From: Limnoperna fortunei
Lineage: Eukaryota; Mollusca; Bivalvia; Mytilida; Modiolidae
DNA: 64,000 bases
Direction: 5' to 3'
Assembly (NCBI GenBank): GCA_944474755.1
Contig: OX104122.1
Coordinates: 22,655,714-22,719,713 of the forward strand
Every line of letters starts with the position of its first letter. Within the stretch, counting starts at the first letter, position 1. The notes under the pieces were generated by a model. The model had not been told where the DNA came from. It searched no databases and was given only the letters and a program-made list of their open reading frames with translations. Both the position numbers and the translations under genes were made by a program. Below are positions 42,271 through 53,093 of the stretch, piece after piece.

Positions 42271-43764
42271 GTAGCAGGTCGATCCGATCCCAGTCGATTC
42301 GGCCCCAGACGATCCGTCCCCTAGTCGATTCGTCCACTATTTCTTGGTCGATCCGTCCCCAGTAAAAAATTAACTGTTTTTATGTGGAAAAAGTGAAAAA
42401 GTGTTGATTTAAATTAGTTTAATAATTAAATTAATAAAATATGGTATGGTTTTTAATTATATTTAATTTTGTTGTAATAATTTTAATTGGCAATTGTTAA
42501 AGTGTTAATTGAAATAAGAAAGTAGCAAAGAAAACAGACCGAACAACAAGAGCCAAAAACCAAGGGACAGTTACAAATCCGGATATAGACAAACACAACA
42601 CAAAAATCAAAAACATAAAACACAGAAAGAGAGTAACCCGAGAAAGAGAGTAACCCGAACCCAATAAAAACCATGGGTGCACTCAGGTGCTCCGGACGAG
42701 TAAGCAGTGCCTGTCTCTAATTAGACACCCGTCGAGTTACTCATTGTCTTGTCTAGGGAAAAGTCAAATCCAGGAATAGGAAACACTACCTATGACTCAG
42801 CGAAAATGTCAGATCGTATTTGAGACACTGATTTCCCGTAACGATCAATTAAGTCGTGGTGCCGACCATAGAACTTCTGGAGAGATAACATCAACCAAGG
42901 TACAGCAAACCCTTGTTTGAGTAGTTTAGCAGTCAACAGCAGTGATCGGTCTAGAAAATCTTAATAACGATCGCAGGATCTAGAATAACGTATAAGTTAT
43001 GAAATGTACACACCATACGCTGTTGATGAACGGGAAGTTGACAATTGGAAAGTTGAAGTAATTACGCTTGTCGTAGAGCCTAGTTTGTAGTTTTCCTGAG
43101 TCTATTTCTAGAAGTAGGTCTAAGTAAGAGGCTGATCTTAGTGTATTGGTGTTGTCTTTAATTTCAAGCTCGATAGGGTAAATTGAATGTAAATAGTCAC
43201 CAAATTTAGCATTGTTGAGGGACAAAACATCATCAGTATAGCGGAATGTGAAATTAAAGGTCTGGGCCAGAGTCTTTTCTTTCTTCTTCATTAGGCCTTC
43301 TAGGAAGTTTAAAAATAAAATAAACAAAATATAGTGTGTTTAATTAATTAAATGATAACATTTTAGATCAGTGCACAAAGGGGTAATTACCCTTTGATTA
43401 TTTTAAATTGTTTGCTTAACAACTGTAGGCTATGCTTGTATGATTTACTCTGCATCCAAGCTGACTTTAACATCAAAGGTTACAAAAAATACGACAATTT
43501 ATTAATGCTGTACATCAAAAAAATAAAGCAACCATTATCTGTATCATGGTCACAAAATTCGCATGCATACTCGGCAATCAAAATAGTGAATTCCAGTGTA
43601 CTACCATACTTACCATATTAAAAATACTACTTATGAATGTTTTTTATATATTTTACCTACCTTCTTTATTTATTTTCCCTACCTTTGGTTTTACTGTGGC
43701 CGGATCGACATGGGGACAGAACGACCAGGGGACGAATCGACCTTGGACGGATCGTCTAGAAATC
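42271..43764. mobile_element. 1.5-kb DNA element with repeat-rich inverted ends and 10-bp flanking repeats
   Basis: Exact direct repeats TCACAAGGCG (42261-42270 and 43765-43774) flank it. The ends are diverged inverted repeats of about 80 bp built from repeated GTCGATTCGTCCCC/CGATCCGTCCCC words (42280-42362, and inverted at 43697-43757). A 9-10-bp duplication with repeat-rich long ends fits the Mutator group, but no matching transposase is inside. The interior holds a reverse transcriptase fragment on the minus strand. Confidence 0.7.
42780..43327 (-). pseudogene. Reverse transcriptase fragment, possibly Penelope-like
   Basis: Minus strand. FNFTFRYTDDVLSLNNAKFG (TDD in place of the usual YIDD), PIELEIKDNTNT, SASYLDLLLEID, LYDKRNYFNFPIVNFPFIN, then after a frame change AYGVYIS-like, LIRYSRSCDRY, FLDRSLLLTAKLLKQGF and KFYGRHHDLIDRYGKSVSQI. 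This string of motifs is widespread in cnidarian, fish and mollusc genomes; I believe it is Penelope-like but cannot prove it. Stops and a frameshift break it, and the N-terminal fingers are missing. Confidence 0.55.
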
Positions 43765-44035
43765 TCACAAGGCGTGTATATAGTATTAATTACATTTTAT
43801 GTGTTATAACCATTTATTGTAAATGTGTTGAACAAATAAATATACTTTACTTTACTATAAGTATATTATTAAATAATTAACTGATTTATCATGAATTAGT
43901 TAGGAATACAATTTATTATTGAACTTTCTTGTCGTAGGTAAATATTACACTACATGTCCAACAAAACAACGACAACAAAATTACACAATAAATAAAATAT
44001 TTTTTCTTTTAATTGCTGTTCATAATAATTACAAC

Positions 44036-44870
44036 TGTAACAGTTGAGTTCGTGAGTGTGCACAACACCGTCCTCTTCTGTATATCAACAAGGTCCTGAC
44101 CTTCCACATGTCTCAAACGAAGGTCTTAAGACACAAGTTCGTTCCTCTGGGAATCGAGTCTTGACGGCGTGAAATAGACAAATGTTCGTGAAATTTTGAA
44201 TTATTTATTATAAAACATTAGTAATGAAGGTTTCGAATTTTAACAATTGTAAAGGACATATAAATACAACAATGATTGTATGTCTATTTCAAAAATAAAA
44301 ACTTCAACAATAACATGAACAAGTTAGCACCACACATCTGTAAATGGATATTCCAAAATTAAATGTATATAAGAAATCAATCGTTATTATCTCTCATTTC
44401 AAAAACACTTTTAAACACAGAAATACCTTGAAACGTCAAGAGGTAAAATAAAATAAAAGGACACGTTGTGGTGGATTTAGTATTCAAACTTCTAACCTAG
44501 ATGTTTCAAAAATATACTACATTTTAAGTCAAAACTGTACAACATAAATTCTCAGCAAAAACTGATGTAAAGTAAAGCCTTACTTAGCTTATGGTCTGAA
44601 GACGAATTCGTATTGTGAAAACATGTTTATTAAATAATTTTTTAGTATAAATTTAAAAGTAAACTGCTACTACTCAGACTACAAACATCCACCAAATCGG
44701 AAACATTTGAACACAATTTTTATGTAAAAAAAATAGAAGACTTCATAAGAAATTGTAAAAGTAATAAAGTCTGTGTTTTAACCTAAAATTAATCATTTTT
44801 CGTACATACACTAAAATTTGGCTATTAAAAAGGGTAGATAATTATATACTAATCTAGCGAAATTGTTACA
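44036..44870 (-). repeat. 3' LTR (835 bp)
   Basis: Runs from TGTAACAGTTGAG to AATTGTTACA on the plus strand. It is very similar to the right LTR. It contains about 20 bp near 44092 (AAGGTCCTGACCTTCCACAT) that the right LTR lacks, and lacks the 140-bp insertion found there. Confidence 0.9.
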
Positions 44871-44883
44871 TTCCTCCCCCCCT
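44871..44883 (-). other. Polypurine tract
   Basis: On the minus strand AGGGGGGGAGGAA lies directly against the 3' LTR, the expected plus-strand priming site. Confidence 0.75.
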
Positions 44884-45149
44884 AAGAATGAATGCATATG
44901 AAATATGAATTCTTCTTATTGCATTTTACAACAATTGAGCAATTATGTACAATAACAAATATAACAAATATGAACACGTGTATATAAAAACAGTTCCCAT
45001 ATTCAAAAGTAAATAACTTAACAAAATAACAAAAATACTAACAAAAGTATAAAAACAAAAATTATAAACCGCATATTGTTCGAGTGTTCATCAAAAATTA
45101 AACAAAGTAGAGTTCATTTCCAACCAGGCTTAACCTTCAATTGCATGAC

Positions 45150-45670
45150 TTATCCTCCTCGTCTTTCTGGCATGGTAAAAAAATGTGCTTCCCTATCTCG
45201 AGGTACACATACACATCCCTCCAAATTTGGAAAAAGTTCCTTCGTTGAATCCTTTAGCACCTGCCTCTCCATTCTTGCCTGTTCTCTTCCCTGAACATTC
45301 ACCCTAGGTTTCATAATTCGCTTAACGACATGTCCGGGGTCTCTATAGTTTTTGTTGTGTTCCATATTGCATTGCGATAAACCTAATTCCTGTTCAATGA
45401 CGGCTTCCTTTATGTGGTGATACTTTATTAAATGTTTTTTTATGTAACACCTCCTCCCTACTTTACCGTCACAAAGGCGACATTACCATACTGGAGTTTT
45501 TTTTGTTGATGAAATCTGATCCAGTGCTTACAGTACATTCCGTAGCTCTTAATGACAGGAGTTTTACACCCCTTTACCTCGCAAATCATCCCTTTCTCTG
45601 GCCAGTAGTCTGGAATATTTTCATAGGAAGGCTCAACAAATGGTGCTATTGAAATATCATATTCAGACAT
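45150..45670 (-). pseudogene. LTR element accessory ORF 2: paired C2H2 zinc-finger protein, frameshifted
   Basis: Starts ATG 45670 (MSEYDISIAPFVEPSYENIP). The first finger is CEVKGC...HWIRFH, in the frame ending at 45458. A second finger, CRLCDGKVG...KKHLIKYHH, is read in another frame at about 45479-45415, so a frameshift separates them. The rest (MEHNKNYRDPGHVVKRIMKP to 45150) is basic and unrecognised. It is a diverged paralogue of the ORF at 45737-46120 with the same finger spacing. It sits after integrase, where some elements carry env-like ORFs, but it has no signal peptide or membrane segment. Confidence 0.6.
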
Positions 45671-45676
45671 TCTGAA

Positions 45677-45677
<1 letters not shown>

Positions 45678-45720
<43 letters not shown>
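45678..45720. repeat. AT dinucleotide microsatellite
   Basis: About 20 TA repeats between the two accessory ORFs. Confidence 0.9.
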
Positions 45721-45724
<4 letters not shown>

Positions 45725-45736
45725 TATTTACAAAAA

Positions 45737-46120
45737 TTACATAACTGTAAAACTACATTTTCTTTCTAGGTAAAACGTTTCTTGGATTTTTATATCTTTT
45801 TTTTCCAAAGTTGGTTGGAGTGATAAAGTATACTCAGTTGATGTTTTAGAATAAACTTTATGGTTCCGTCGCAAATGTCTGCCAACGTCGCATCTTTGCG
45901 TAAACTTTCGGTCACAAATAGTGCAATTGAACATTGAAATGTATTCTATGTGCGTCAATTTCCAATGTTTTATGTAACGTGAGAAACTTCTAAATATAGG
46001 TGTTTGATATCCAGACACATCACAGCTCATGCCATGTTGTGGAAACAATTGTCTCAAGTCATCATCTAAACGCAATATTTCTCTATCTTCGTGTACCGTT
46101 ATCGTGTCTGTCTCAGCCAT
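45737..46120 (-). CDS. LTR element accessory ORF 1: C2H2 zinc-finger protein, 127 aa
   Basis: Open from ATG 46120 (MAETDTITVHEDREILRLDD). A degenerate first finger occupies residues 33-57: C33, then Y38 where its paralogue has the second Cys, and H52/H57. A canonical C2H2 finger lies at 66-87 with C66, C69, H82 and H87 (FNCTICDRKFTQRCDVGRHL). The tail is basic and polar. Length and the lack of other domains suggest a small nucleic-acid-binding accessory protein, function unknown. It could be a captured host gene; the tandem paralogue next door argues it belongs to the element family. Confidence 0.6.
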   Translation of the reverse strand: MAETDTITVHEDREILRLDDDLRQLFPQHGMSCDVSGYQTPIFRSFSRYIKHWKLTHIEYISMFNCTICDRKFTQRCDVGRHLRRNHKVYSKTSTEYTLSLQPTLEKKDIKIQETFYLERKCSFTVM

Positions 46121-46990
46121 TTATTAGTTATCGGTGTCTGAAAGTAGAATCTCTCATTTTTCTAAGTTTCTATAAATATGTGTAAATATGTTCATTCATA
46201 TATATTTTTTTTCCATATACATGCTTTTTCTTTCTCTCTCTTTTTTTTAGATAAATAATACAAGTCATACAGGCACCAGTACTTCGTTATGATATACATA
46301 TTTTCCCAAGTCCTGTATTATTTTGCGACTGCACTAAATATCTTTTCGTTCAATAACAATGCTCTAAATTTACTACTTATTTGACACAGAATCAACGGAA
46401 TACCACTACTTATGATTTCGGAAATTCCTTTCAGTATTTCACTACTTTAACTCTGTGACAAGTAATCAAAACAACACTTATTATTTTCTCATTTTATCTG
46501 TCGGCCGACATTTAAACATTAGTTTGCAACTTAATCAGATACCCCTACTACAATGCGGAAGTTCTGTTTAAACCACAATCGGTATTCAGTTGTTACATAT
46601 ACTTTGATTAATTAAATAGAGCATAGTCAAAAAAAAATCTTTTACTTCGGAAGTTTCACGCACCCCTACTTCAAAACTTTGGCATGTATATCTCCACATA
46701 TTTTCACTTATTTACTTTTATTTTATTATTATTATTTTTTTTAGAAAACGAAGTGTCAAAAGAACTACCGATGAGCTTAATTGTTTTGATATAGAACATC
46801 ACACACATAAAATATTTACAATAAAAAAAAACGTCATGAAATTTGTTATTCTGTCGGAGTCATTGTAATGTTTGGTAGTCAGAATTTTCCCAAACTTACT
46901 TACTCCTTCATCAGACTAACATAAATGTTTGAAACAAATGTTTTACTATTTACATATGTAGTCAATGCTCTGTTTAAGTGAAGTTTTCAG
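46121..46990. other. Non-coding part of the LTR element between integrase and accessory ORFs
   Basis: 870 bp without a meaningful ORF. It could hold a splice acceptor or promoter for the accessory ORFs; none was identified with confidence. Confidence 0.4.
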
Positions 46991-48379
46991 TTAAGGGGAA
47001 TATTTAATAGGTGCCCTAACCGTTCGACCACAACGTGTCCTTTTCATGGGGGTAGTTAACAGTTCGGGACCAATATTATAATTATCCCTAGAAACTTCTA
47101 ATTCCGAATAATCAGTTAAAGACGCATCTTCCTCTACAATCTCCACATCAACACCTGAGGGTTCTTCTACAAGTTCATCGATTTTTATTTCAGACCTATC
47201 CTGCCAATCATATGGTATTTCCCGACCAATATAAGGTTTCAGGTGATCCACGTGAACAACTATAAATTTCTTTGTTGGACTTTTTCTTATTCTATATGTG
47301 ACCTCCGTAATTTTTTTCTCTACTTTATAAGGTCCTGTCCTTCCCATTCCAAATTTAACATTGGCAAATGGCGGGTACCACCGCCAGACAAAATCTCCTT
47401 CCTTAAAAGTACGGGGCTTGACACCCCGATCATAGTTCTTCTTTTGTCTGGACGCAGCAAGGGCCAAATGTTTTGTTGCGAAAGAATACGTATGCATAAG
47501 GGTATCCTTTAACCATTCCACATATTGAACTGGACATTGTGGATTCCACTCTCGAAGCGGATTACCAGCGACTATATCTATGGGACAAGACATGTCGCTT
47601 CCAAAAATCATATGAAACGGAGAAAATCCAGTGCTATCCTGAACAGTCGCTCTATAAGCCATTAACAAATATGGAAGATGATCGTCCCAATCATTCCGAT
47701 TTTCATTTACAAATATAGAAATCATCTGCTTTAAAGTTCGATTCATTCGCTCTACTAAACCATCTGAATTGGGTCGATAGGGAGTGGTACGAGTTTTTTC
47801 TATTTCCAGTAATTTACATACATGTTTAAACAAATCGGACTCAAATTATCTTCCTTGATCTGTATGGATAGTAGTGGGAACCCCAAATCTACAAATGACC
47901 TCGGTCACTAACTTATCAGCCACAGTTAGAGCCGTGTGATTTGCAACAGCAAACGCTTCAACCCATTTCGTGAAGTAATCCGATACTACTATTATATATT
48001 CATTTCCATTTTCACTGATAGGACAAGGCCCCATTATGTCTATTCCTATTCTATCAAAAGGTAGACCAACTGCTGATTGTCGTAATGAAGCTCTCCCTAA
48101 TCCAGGACCAGATTTACACTTTGCACAACTACTACACTCCCTACACCATAATGTAATATCTTGATTCATGCCTGGCCAATAAAACCTTTGTCTGATGGAT
48201 TTTATTGTCTTATCTCTACCTAGATGGCCTGCTGTACGTTTGCTATGAAGCTCATTAAATATCTTCGCCCTTATCTGTTTAGGTGCGACTAAAATCATTT
48301 GTTTGTCCGTTTCCTTTTCCGTCTGTAAATTAAGATACAACATTCCATTACTAACTACAATGATTCCCATATACTGCAT
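46991..48379 (-). pseudogene. LTR element integrase
   Basis: The N-terminal zinc-binding part has H...H (NELHSKRTAGHLGRDKTIKS) and CRECSSCAKC. The catalytic core has GIDIMGPCP, HTDQGR and, after a break, a third acidic residue in NSDGLVERMNRTLKQM. The C-terminal part has GPYKVEKKITEVTYRI, a GPY/F-like module. An in-frame stop at about 47843 follows DQGR, so the reading is split at 47846/47833. The ending at 46991 is natural (TAA after APIKYSP). Confidence 0.9.
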
Positions 48380-48444
48380 AATTTTCGAATTCCATAAGAC
48401 CCATTTTCAATCAGATTTTTATGAGGTTTCTCTTCAGAACTTCG

Positions 48445-50119
48445 CTAAAACTCCACATTTTTTCCAATATCTGAATCTTCATTTTGCCAATTAGAAATTT
48501 CCTGATCAGACCAATACTTTAACCAGTTTGATTCTTCCTCGTCCAGATGGACTATCATAATCTTATGAGTACTGTTTGTTGCTCCTAAAGATGTATTAGT
48601 TTCTTTGACAGATGGTAAAATCAGCTGTGTTGATAAATCTGTTATTTCCTTGTTATCATGAGTACTATCGTTTTGTTTAAACAAGAGTTCTTTGGAGCAG
48701 TCTGGACAGTCTGTCCTTTGACACTGTCTATGTGGTTTCCTAGATAAACTGTCTGCATTTGTGTGCAGGTTTCCCTTTCGGTGCTCTAAAGAAAAATCAT
48801 AAGTGTATAAAACTGTAATCCATCGTGCAAGCATCCCTTCTGGGTTCCTAAAGTTCTTCAACCATATCAATGATGCATGGTCTGTTCTAATTTTGAAATG
48901 TCTACCCCATAGAAAATGGCGAAAATGTTTGACAAATGTAACAAGTGCCAGTAACTCCCTTCGGGTTGTGCAATACTTTCTTTGGGCATCATTCAATGTT
49001 TTGCTAGCAAATGAAATCCCTTTTTCTTCGCCGTTCTGAATTTGAGAAAGAACAGCTCTATACCGTTTGCTCTAGCGTCCGTGTCTAAAATAAATTCTCC
49101 TTCATTATTCGGATAAGCCAATATTGGTGCAGAAATTAAAAATTCTTTCAACTTTTCAAATGAACTCTGACGCTCAAGATCCCAATGAAATTTGACTGAT
49201 TGTTTTGTAAGACTAGTCAATAGTTATGCCACCTCAGAAAAGCTTGGTATAAATCTTCTATAATACCCTGTCAAACCTAAAAAACTTCTAACTTCTGAAA
49301 TATTTCTGGGAGTGGGCCACGACTTCACTGTTTCTATCTTACTTGGATCACATCCAACTCCTTTTTTGGATACTACATGACCCAAAAACGATACCTCTTT
49401 TTGAAAGAATTTACATTTGCTGGGTTTTAATTTTAAATTAGCAGATCGTAATACAAGTTTTAAGTTCTCCAAAGCACTACTGAAGTCAGGTCATCAAGGT
49501 AGCACAGACAACGCTCCCATTGGTATCCTCTCAAAACTAAGTCCATAAGTCTTTCAAAAGTAGCTGCTGAATTACAACATCCCATTGGCAAAACTTTAAA
49601 CTGATATAGACCTTTATGTGATGAAAACGCAGTCTTGGCTTTACTTTCTCGGTCCATAGGACATTGCCAATAACCAGAGGCTAAATCGACTGTATGATAC
49701 CATTCATTCCCACCAAGAGAATCTAGAGACATATCTATTCTAGTTAATGGATACGAATCTTTTACCGTAACTGAGTTTAAGCCTCTATAGTCAACACAAA
49801 ATCGTATAGTACCATCTTTCTTGGTACATAATAGAACACAAGCCGACCAAGGACTGTTGCTAGGTTCTATCAGATCTGCTTCCAATAACCTATCTATCTC
49901 TTTCTCTACAATGGCTTTCTGAGAAAGTGGTACCCTTCTCGGTGGTATTTTAATTGGTTTGGAATCCCCTGTGTCAATTTTGTGACTAACAAGATCCGTT
50001 CTCCCCAATTTTTTATCAGGAGCAACAAAAATGTCTTGAAATGTGAGAATCAGATTTTTAAACTGTTCTTTCTCTTGATCGGTCAATTCTGGTGAAATAT
50101 TTTCCATAAGGCATTTCAA
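48445..50119 (-). pseudogene. LTR element reverse transcriptase and RNase H
   Basis: RT: RFCVDYRGLNSVTVKDSYPL, HTVDLASGYWQ, FKVLPMGCCNSAATFERLMD and CYLDDL, then a frameshift near 49480. It continues as KCKFFQKEVSFLGHVVS and SFLGLTGYYRRFIP, with a stop near 49222. The RNase H-like part has ILDTDARANG (49130-49060), YCTTRRELLAL, KIRTDHASLIWL and LHTNADSLSRKP. The order and YLDD box are typical of Ty3/gypsy pol. At least three frame breaks. Confidence 0.9.
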
Positions 50120-50137
50120 ATGTTCCGGGATTTGTAT

Positions 50138-50766
50138 CTAATTTTTGATATCTGGTGCTATATCTTGTTTTATTTCAAATTTTTCAACCTTTTCTATTGG
50201 TTCTAATTTTCTTAACAATGAATCTTTTTGTAATACTATAACTTTATTTGTGATATTTATAGTATTTACTTGGACTGTTTTATTATAATTGTTATAGACA
50301 GCTATTGCCACTAATAATCCTTTATTTTGCATACTCTTTATCGGTTCTAATATATTTATATGATCCTTCATTGAACCTACTACATAACCTTCTACTGTAT
50401 ATTCACTATCAGGGGGAATCAAAGTTTGTTTTCTGATTTTTACGTTTGCACAAGATTGCATACTTTGTTTAAATAATCTTATTCTATTCCCGTTTATCAT
50501 CATACTTGCATAGTGACGCTATTGCTAGCAAGGAAATCCATTCCTAACAAGCCTGACATATCATGTATATCTGCTACTATAAATTTGTGTGTAAAAATTG
50601 TATCTCCTATCCGAAATTTTAGAGCTATTTCGCCAAAAATGTTTAACTGACCACCGTCTGCTGATGTCAAAGTTGTTGTAACTTTTTGTAACAGTGATTC
50701 CTCTATCCCTATTTTATCAAATGCTGTTTTATCTATAATGCTCACTGCTGAACCTGTGTCAATCAA
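50138..50766 (-). pseudogene. LTR element protease and linker
   Basis: The retropepsin-type active site, LIDTGSAVSIIDKTAF, lies at about 50766-50720, followed by GLLGMDFLASNSV, the family's second conserved motif. A frame change near 50500 leads to a 121-residue linker (50503-50138) without known domain, ahead of RT. Confidence 0.8.
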
Positions 50767-50939
50767 AAATTTAAAATTCAGTTTATATATCTTAATTTTA
50801 CAGAATAAACAATCTTTAATCAGAGTATTTACTCGAATAATGGGCCGTTTATTTTTATCTTCTGTAATTTTCTTCTCTAGGGCTGAACTTTCGGCCTCAA
50901 GACCAGAACCTTTTAGTCTTCCCTTTTATCGTTTTTAAC

Positions 50940-51220
50940 TTCCTTCTCAGAGCTTTCAGCATTATCAGAATTATACTGATTTTGTCTATTTCTAAAAGGT
51001 TTTTTATTTTGGCCATTTTTATTGTCCCAACAAAATTTTGCAGTGTGCCCTAATTTACCACAAATTGTGCATTTTAATTATGCCTTCTTTTGCCCACATA
51101 AAGACTCTACATTATGACTGAGTTTTTCTATACATTTTTGAAATGTTTCGGTTAACTTTTGCATATCTGAATTTATCAATTTTCCCTCCTTATTTTCATT
51201 GTCTATGTTTGGTTTTATTT
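50940..51220 (-). pseudogene. LTR element gag C-terminal part with zinc knuckle
   Basis: The CCHC knuckle CTICGKLGHTAKFC lies near 51070-51029 after an in-frame stop, followed by a charged Lys/Asn/Glu-rich stretch. It connects gag to protease in other frames. Confidence 0.7.
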
Positions 51221-52111
51221 CTATCGTTTCATTTTTCTTTGAACGGTCCTAATTGGAGTGTAAGAGTTGTCGATTTCTCTCGGTTTCTTCGAGGTATTAT
51301 GTGCACTTGTAAACGCCTCATATTCTACCGCGCACGATATTGCTGTTTGTAAACTCTGAGGATGAGCAAACTGAATATGCTTTTCCATGTCAAAATTTCC
51401 TAGACCTAATATAAATTGGTTGACAACTAATTGTTCCAAAACAGAACTGTATTCATCATCGGGGTAGGCAATCCTCACCAACCTTCGCAACGCATATGCG
51501 AAATCAGCTAAAGATTCACCTTGTCGTCGCGTTCTGGTGCGGAATTCGCATCTATATGCAGTTACCAATTCTTTCGGATTAAACCTCTGCGCAAGAGTGT
51601 TTTTTAATTGCTCATAGTCGTTCATCACTTCTGGTGTTAAGTCACCAAGCAGCTTTTGTGCTATTCCCCGCAGACTCATAGACAGTTGTTGAGCTTTCTC
51701 ATAATCGTCCCATTTATTCCACGCTGCTGTCTTCTCGAAATGAACAATATAATCTTTCCAGTCTGTAGATTTGCCGTCGAATTTTTCCGGTTCTTTTTCG
51801 CGTCTTAGAACTTGGAAACTGGTCCCATCGATATTCGGTCGACTTTCCGATCTCATCGATCTCGTATCCGTTTTCTCTAAATTATTCCTTCTTTGTTTTG
51901 TTTGATTTAAATTTCGCTCAGTTTGATCTCCGGTCGACGTAGTTACAACTTTATCACGTTGTTCAAGATTCGTACCAAAAAGTTCCCTCTGAATACGAGA
52001 CAGGTCATTTACTAACCCTTGGTAGTATTCAGGTGAATCTTTTCTTGCTTTATACTGACTTGAGTTCGCTTGTTCATCGGTAAACGACTTTGACCTAGTT
52101 GCTTCGTGCAT
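51221..52111 (-). CDS. LTR element gag (matrix/capsid part), 296 aa
   Basis: Open from ATG 52111 (MHEATRSKSFTDEQAN). After a polar N-terminus comes the retrotransposon gag domain: EKFDGKSTDWKDYIVHFEKT, AQQLSMSLRGIAQKLLGDL, LAQRFNPKELVTAYRCEFRT, QGESLADFAYALRRLVRIAY and VVNQFILGLGNFDMEKHI. It lacks the zinc knuckle, which lies downstream after a frame change, so the ORF is probably shortened. The start lies about 110 bp from the LTR. Confidence 0.85.
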   Translation of the reverse strand: MHEATRSKSFTDEQANSSQYKARKDSPEYYQGLVNDLSRIQRELFGTNLEQRDKVVTTSTGDQTERNLNQTKQRRNNLEKTDTRSMRSESRPNIDGTSFQVLRREKEPEKFDGKSTDWKDYIVHFEKTAAWNKWDDYEKAQQLSMSLRGIAQKLLGDLTPEVMNDYEQLKNTLAQRFNPKELVTAYRCEFRTRTRRQGESLADFAYALRRLVRIAYPDDEYSSVLEQLVVNQFILGLGNFDMEKHIQFAHPQSLQTAISCAVEYEAFTSAHNTSKKPREIDNSYTPIRTVQRKMKR

Positions 52112-52198
52112 TCTACAATGTATGTCTCTTTCTGATAAACGCGAAGAGGATCCTTCACTTCATTTACCTATTCACACAGTCAAAGTTTTTCCTCGGTT

Positions 52199-52215
52199 CC
52201 CCACACTGGCCACCA
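52199..52215 (-). other. Candidate primer binding site
   Basis: On the minus strand TGGTGGCCAGTGTGGGG begins four bases after the 5' LTR. TGG at the start matches the complement of a tRNA CCA end; the tRNA was not identified. Confidence 0.55.
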
Positions 52216-52219
52216 AAAA

Positions 52220-53072
52220 TGTAACAGTTGAGTTCCTGAATGTGCACAACACCGTCCTCGTCTGTATATCCACTTGTCTCAAACGAAGGTCTAAAGACAC
52301 AAGTTCGTTCCTCTGGGAATCGAGACTTGACGGCGTGAAATAGACAAATGTTCGTGAAATTTTGAATTATTTATTATAAAATATTAGTAATGAAGGTTTC
52401 GAATTTTAACAATTGTAAAGGACATATAAATACAACAATGACTGTATGTCTATTTCAAAAATAAAAACTTCAACAATAACATGAACAAGTTAGCACCACA
52501 CATCTGTAAATGGATATTCCAAAATCAAATGTATATAAGAAATCAATCGTTATTATCTCTCATTTCAAAAACACTTTTAAACACAGAAATACCTTGAAAC
52601 GTCAAGAGGTAAAATAAAATAAAAGGACACGTTGTGGTGGATTTAGTATTCATACTTTTAACCTAGATGTTTAAAATATATACTACATCTTAAGGCAAAA
52701 CTGTACAACATAAATTCTCAGCAAAAACTGATATAAAGTAAAGCCTTACTTAGCTTATGGTCTGAAGACGAATTCGTACTTGACTTGGGGAGTTCTTTAC
52801 GTCCTACATCGACAATTAATGCACTTGGTCGGACGGTCAAATTCGTACTTGACTTGACTTGGGGAGTTTTTTGCGTCCTACACCGACAACTTAATGCCCT
52901 TGGTCGGTCAAATTCGTATTGTGAAAACATGTTTATCAAATATTTTCTAGTATCAATTTAAAAGTAAAATGCTACTACTCAAACTACAAACATCCAAAAA
53001 TCGGAAACATTTGAACACAATTATTATGTAAAATAAATAGAAGACTTCATAAGAAATTGTAAAAGTAATAAC
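52220..53072 (-). repeat. 5' LTR, part 1 (before the nested LINE)
   Basis: Matches the left LTR but carries a 140-bp insertion at 52771-52910. It is interrupted after AATAA (53068-53072) and continues at 57106. Confidence 0.9.
52771..52910. repeat. Two-unit insertion in the 5' LTR
   Basis: Units 52771-52838 and 52839-52910 each start AATTCGTACTTGACTT and contain a CGTCCTACA(T/C)CGACAA stretch and a CTTGGTCGG stretch. The left LTR has a single AATTCGTA at this position. The same stretch occurs once at 23567-23616. Confidence 0.85.
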
Positions 53073-53093
53073 ATTGTTGAAGATATTGCAAAA

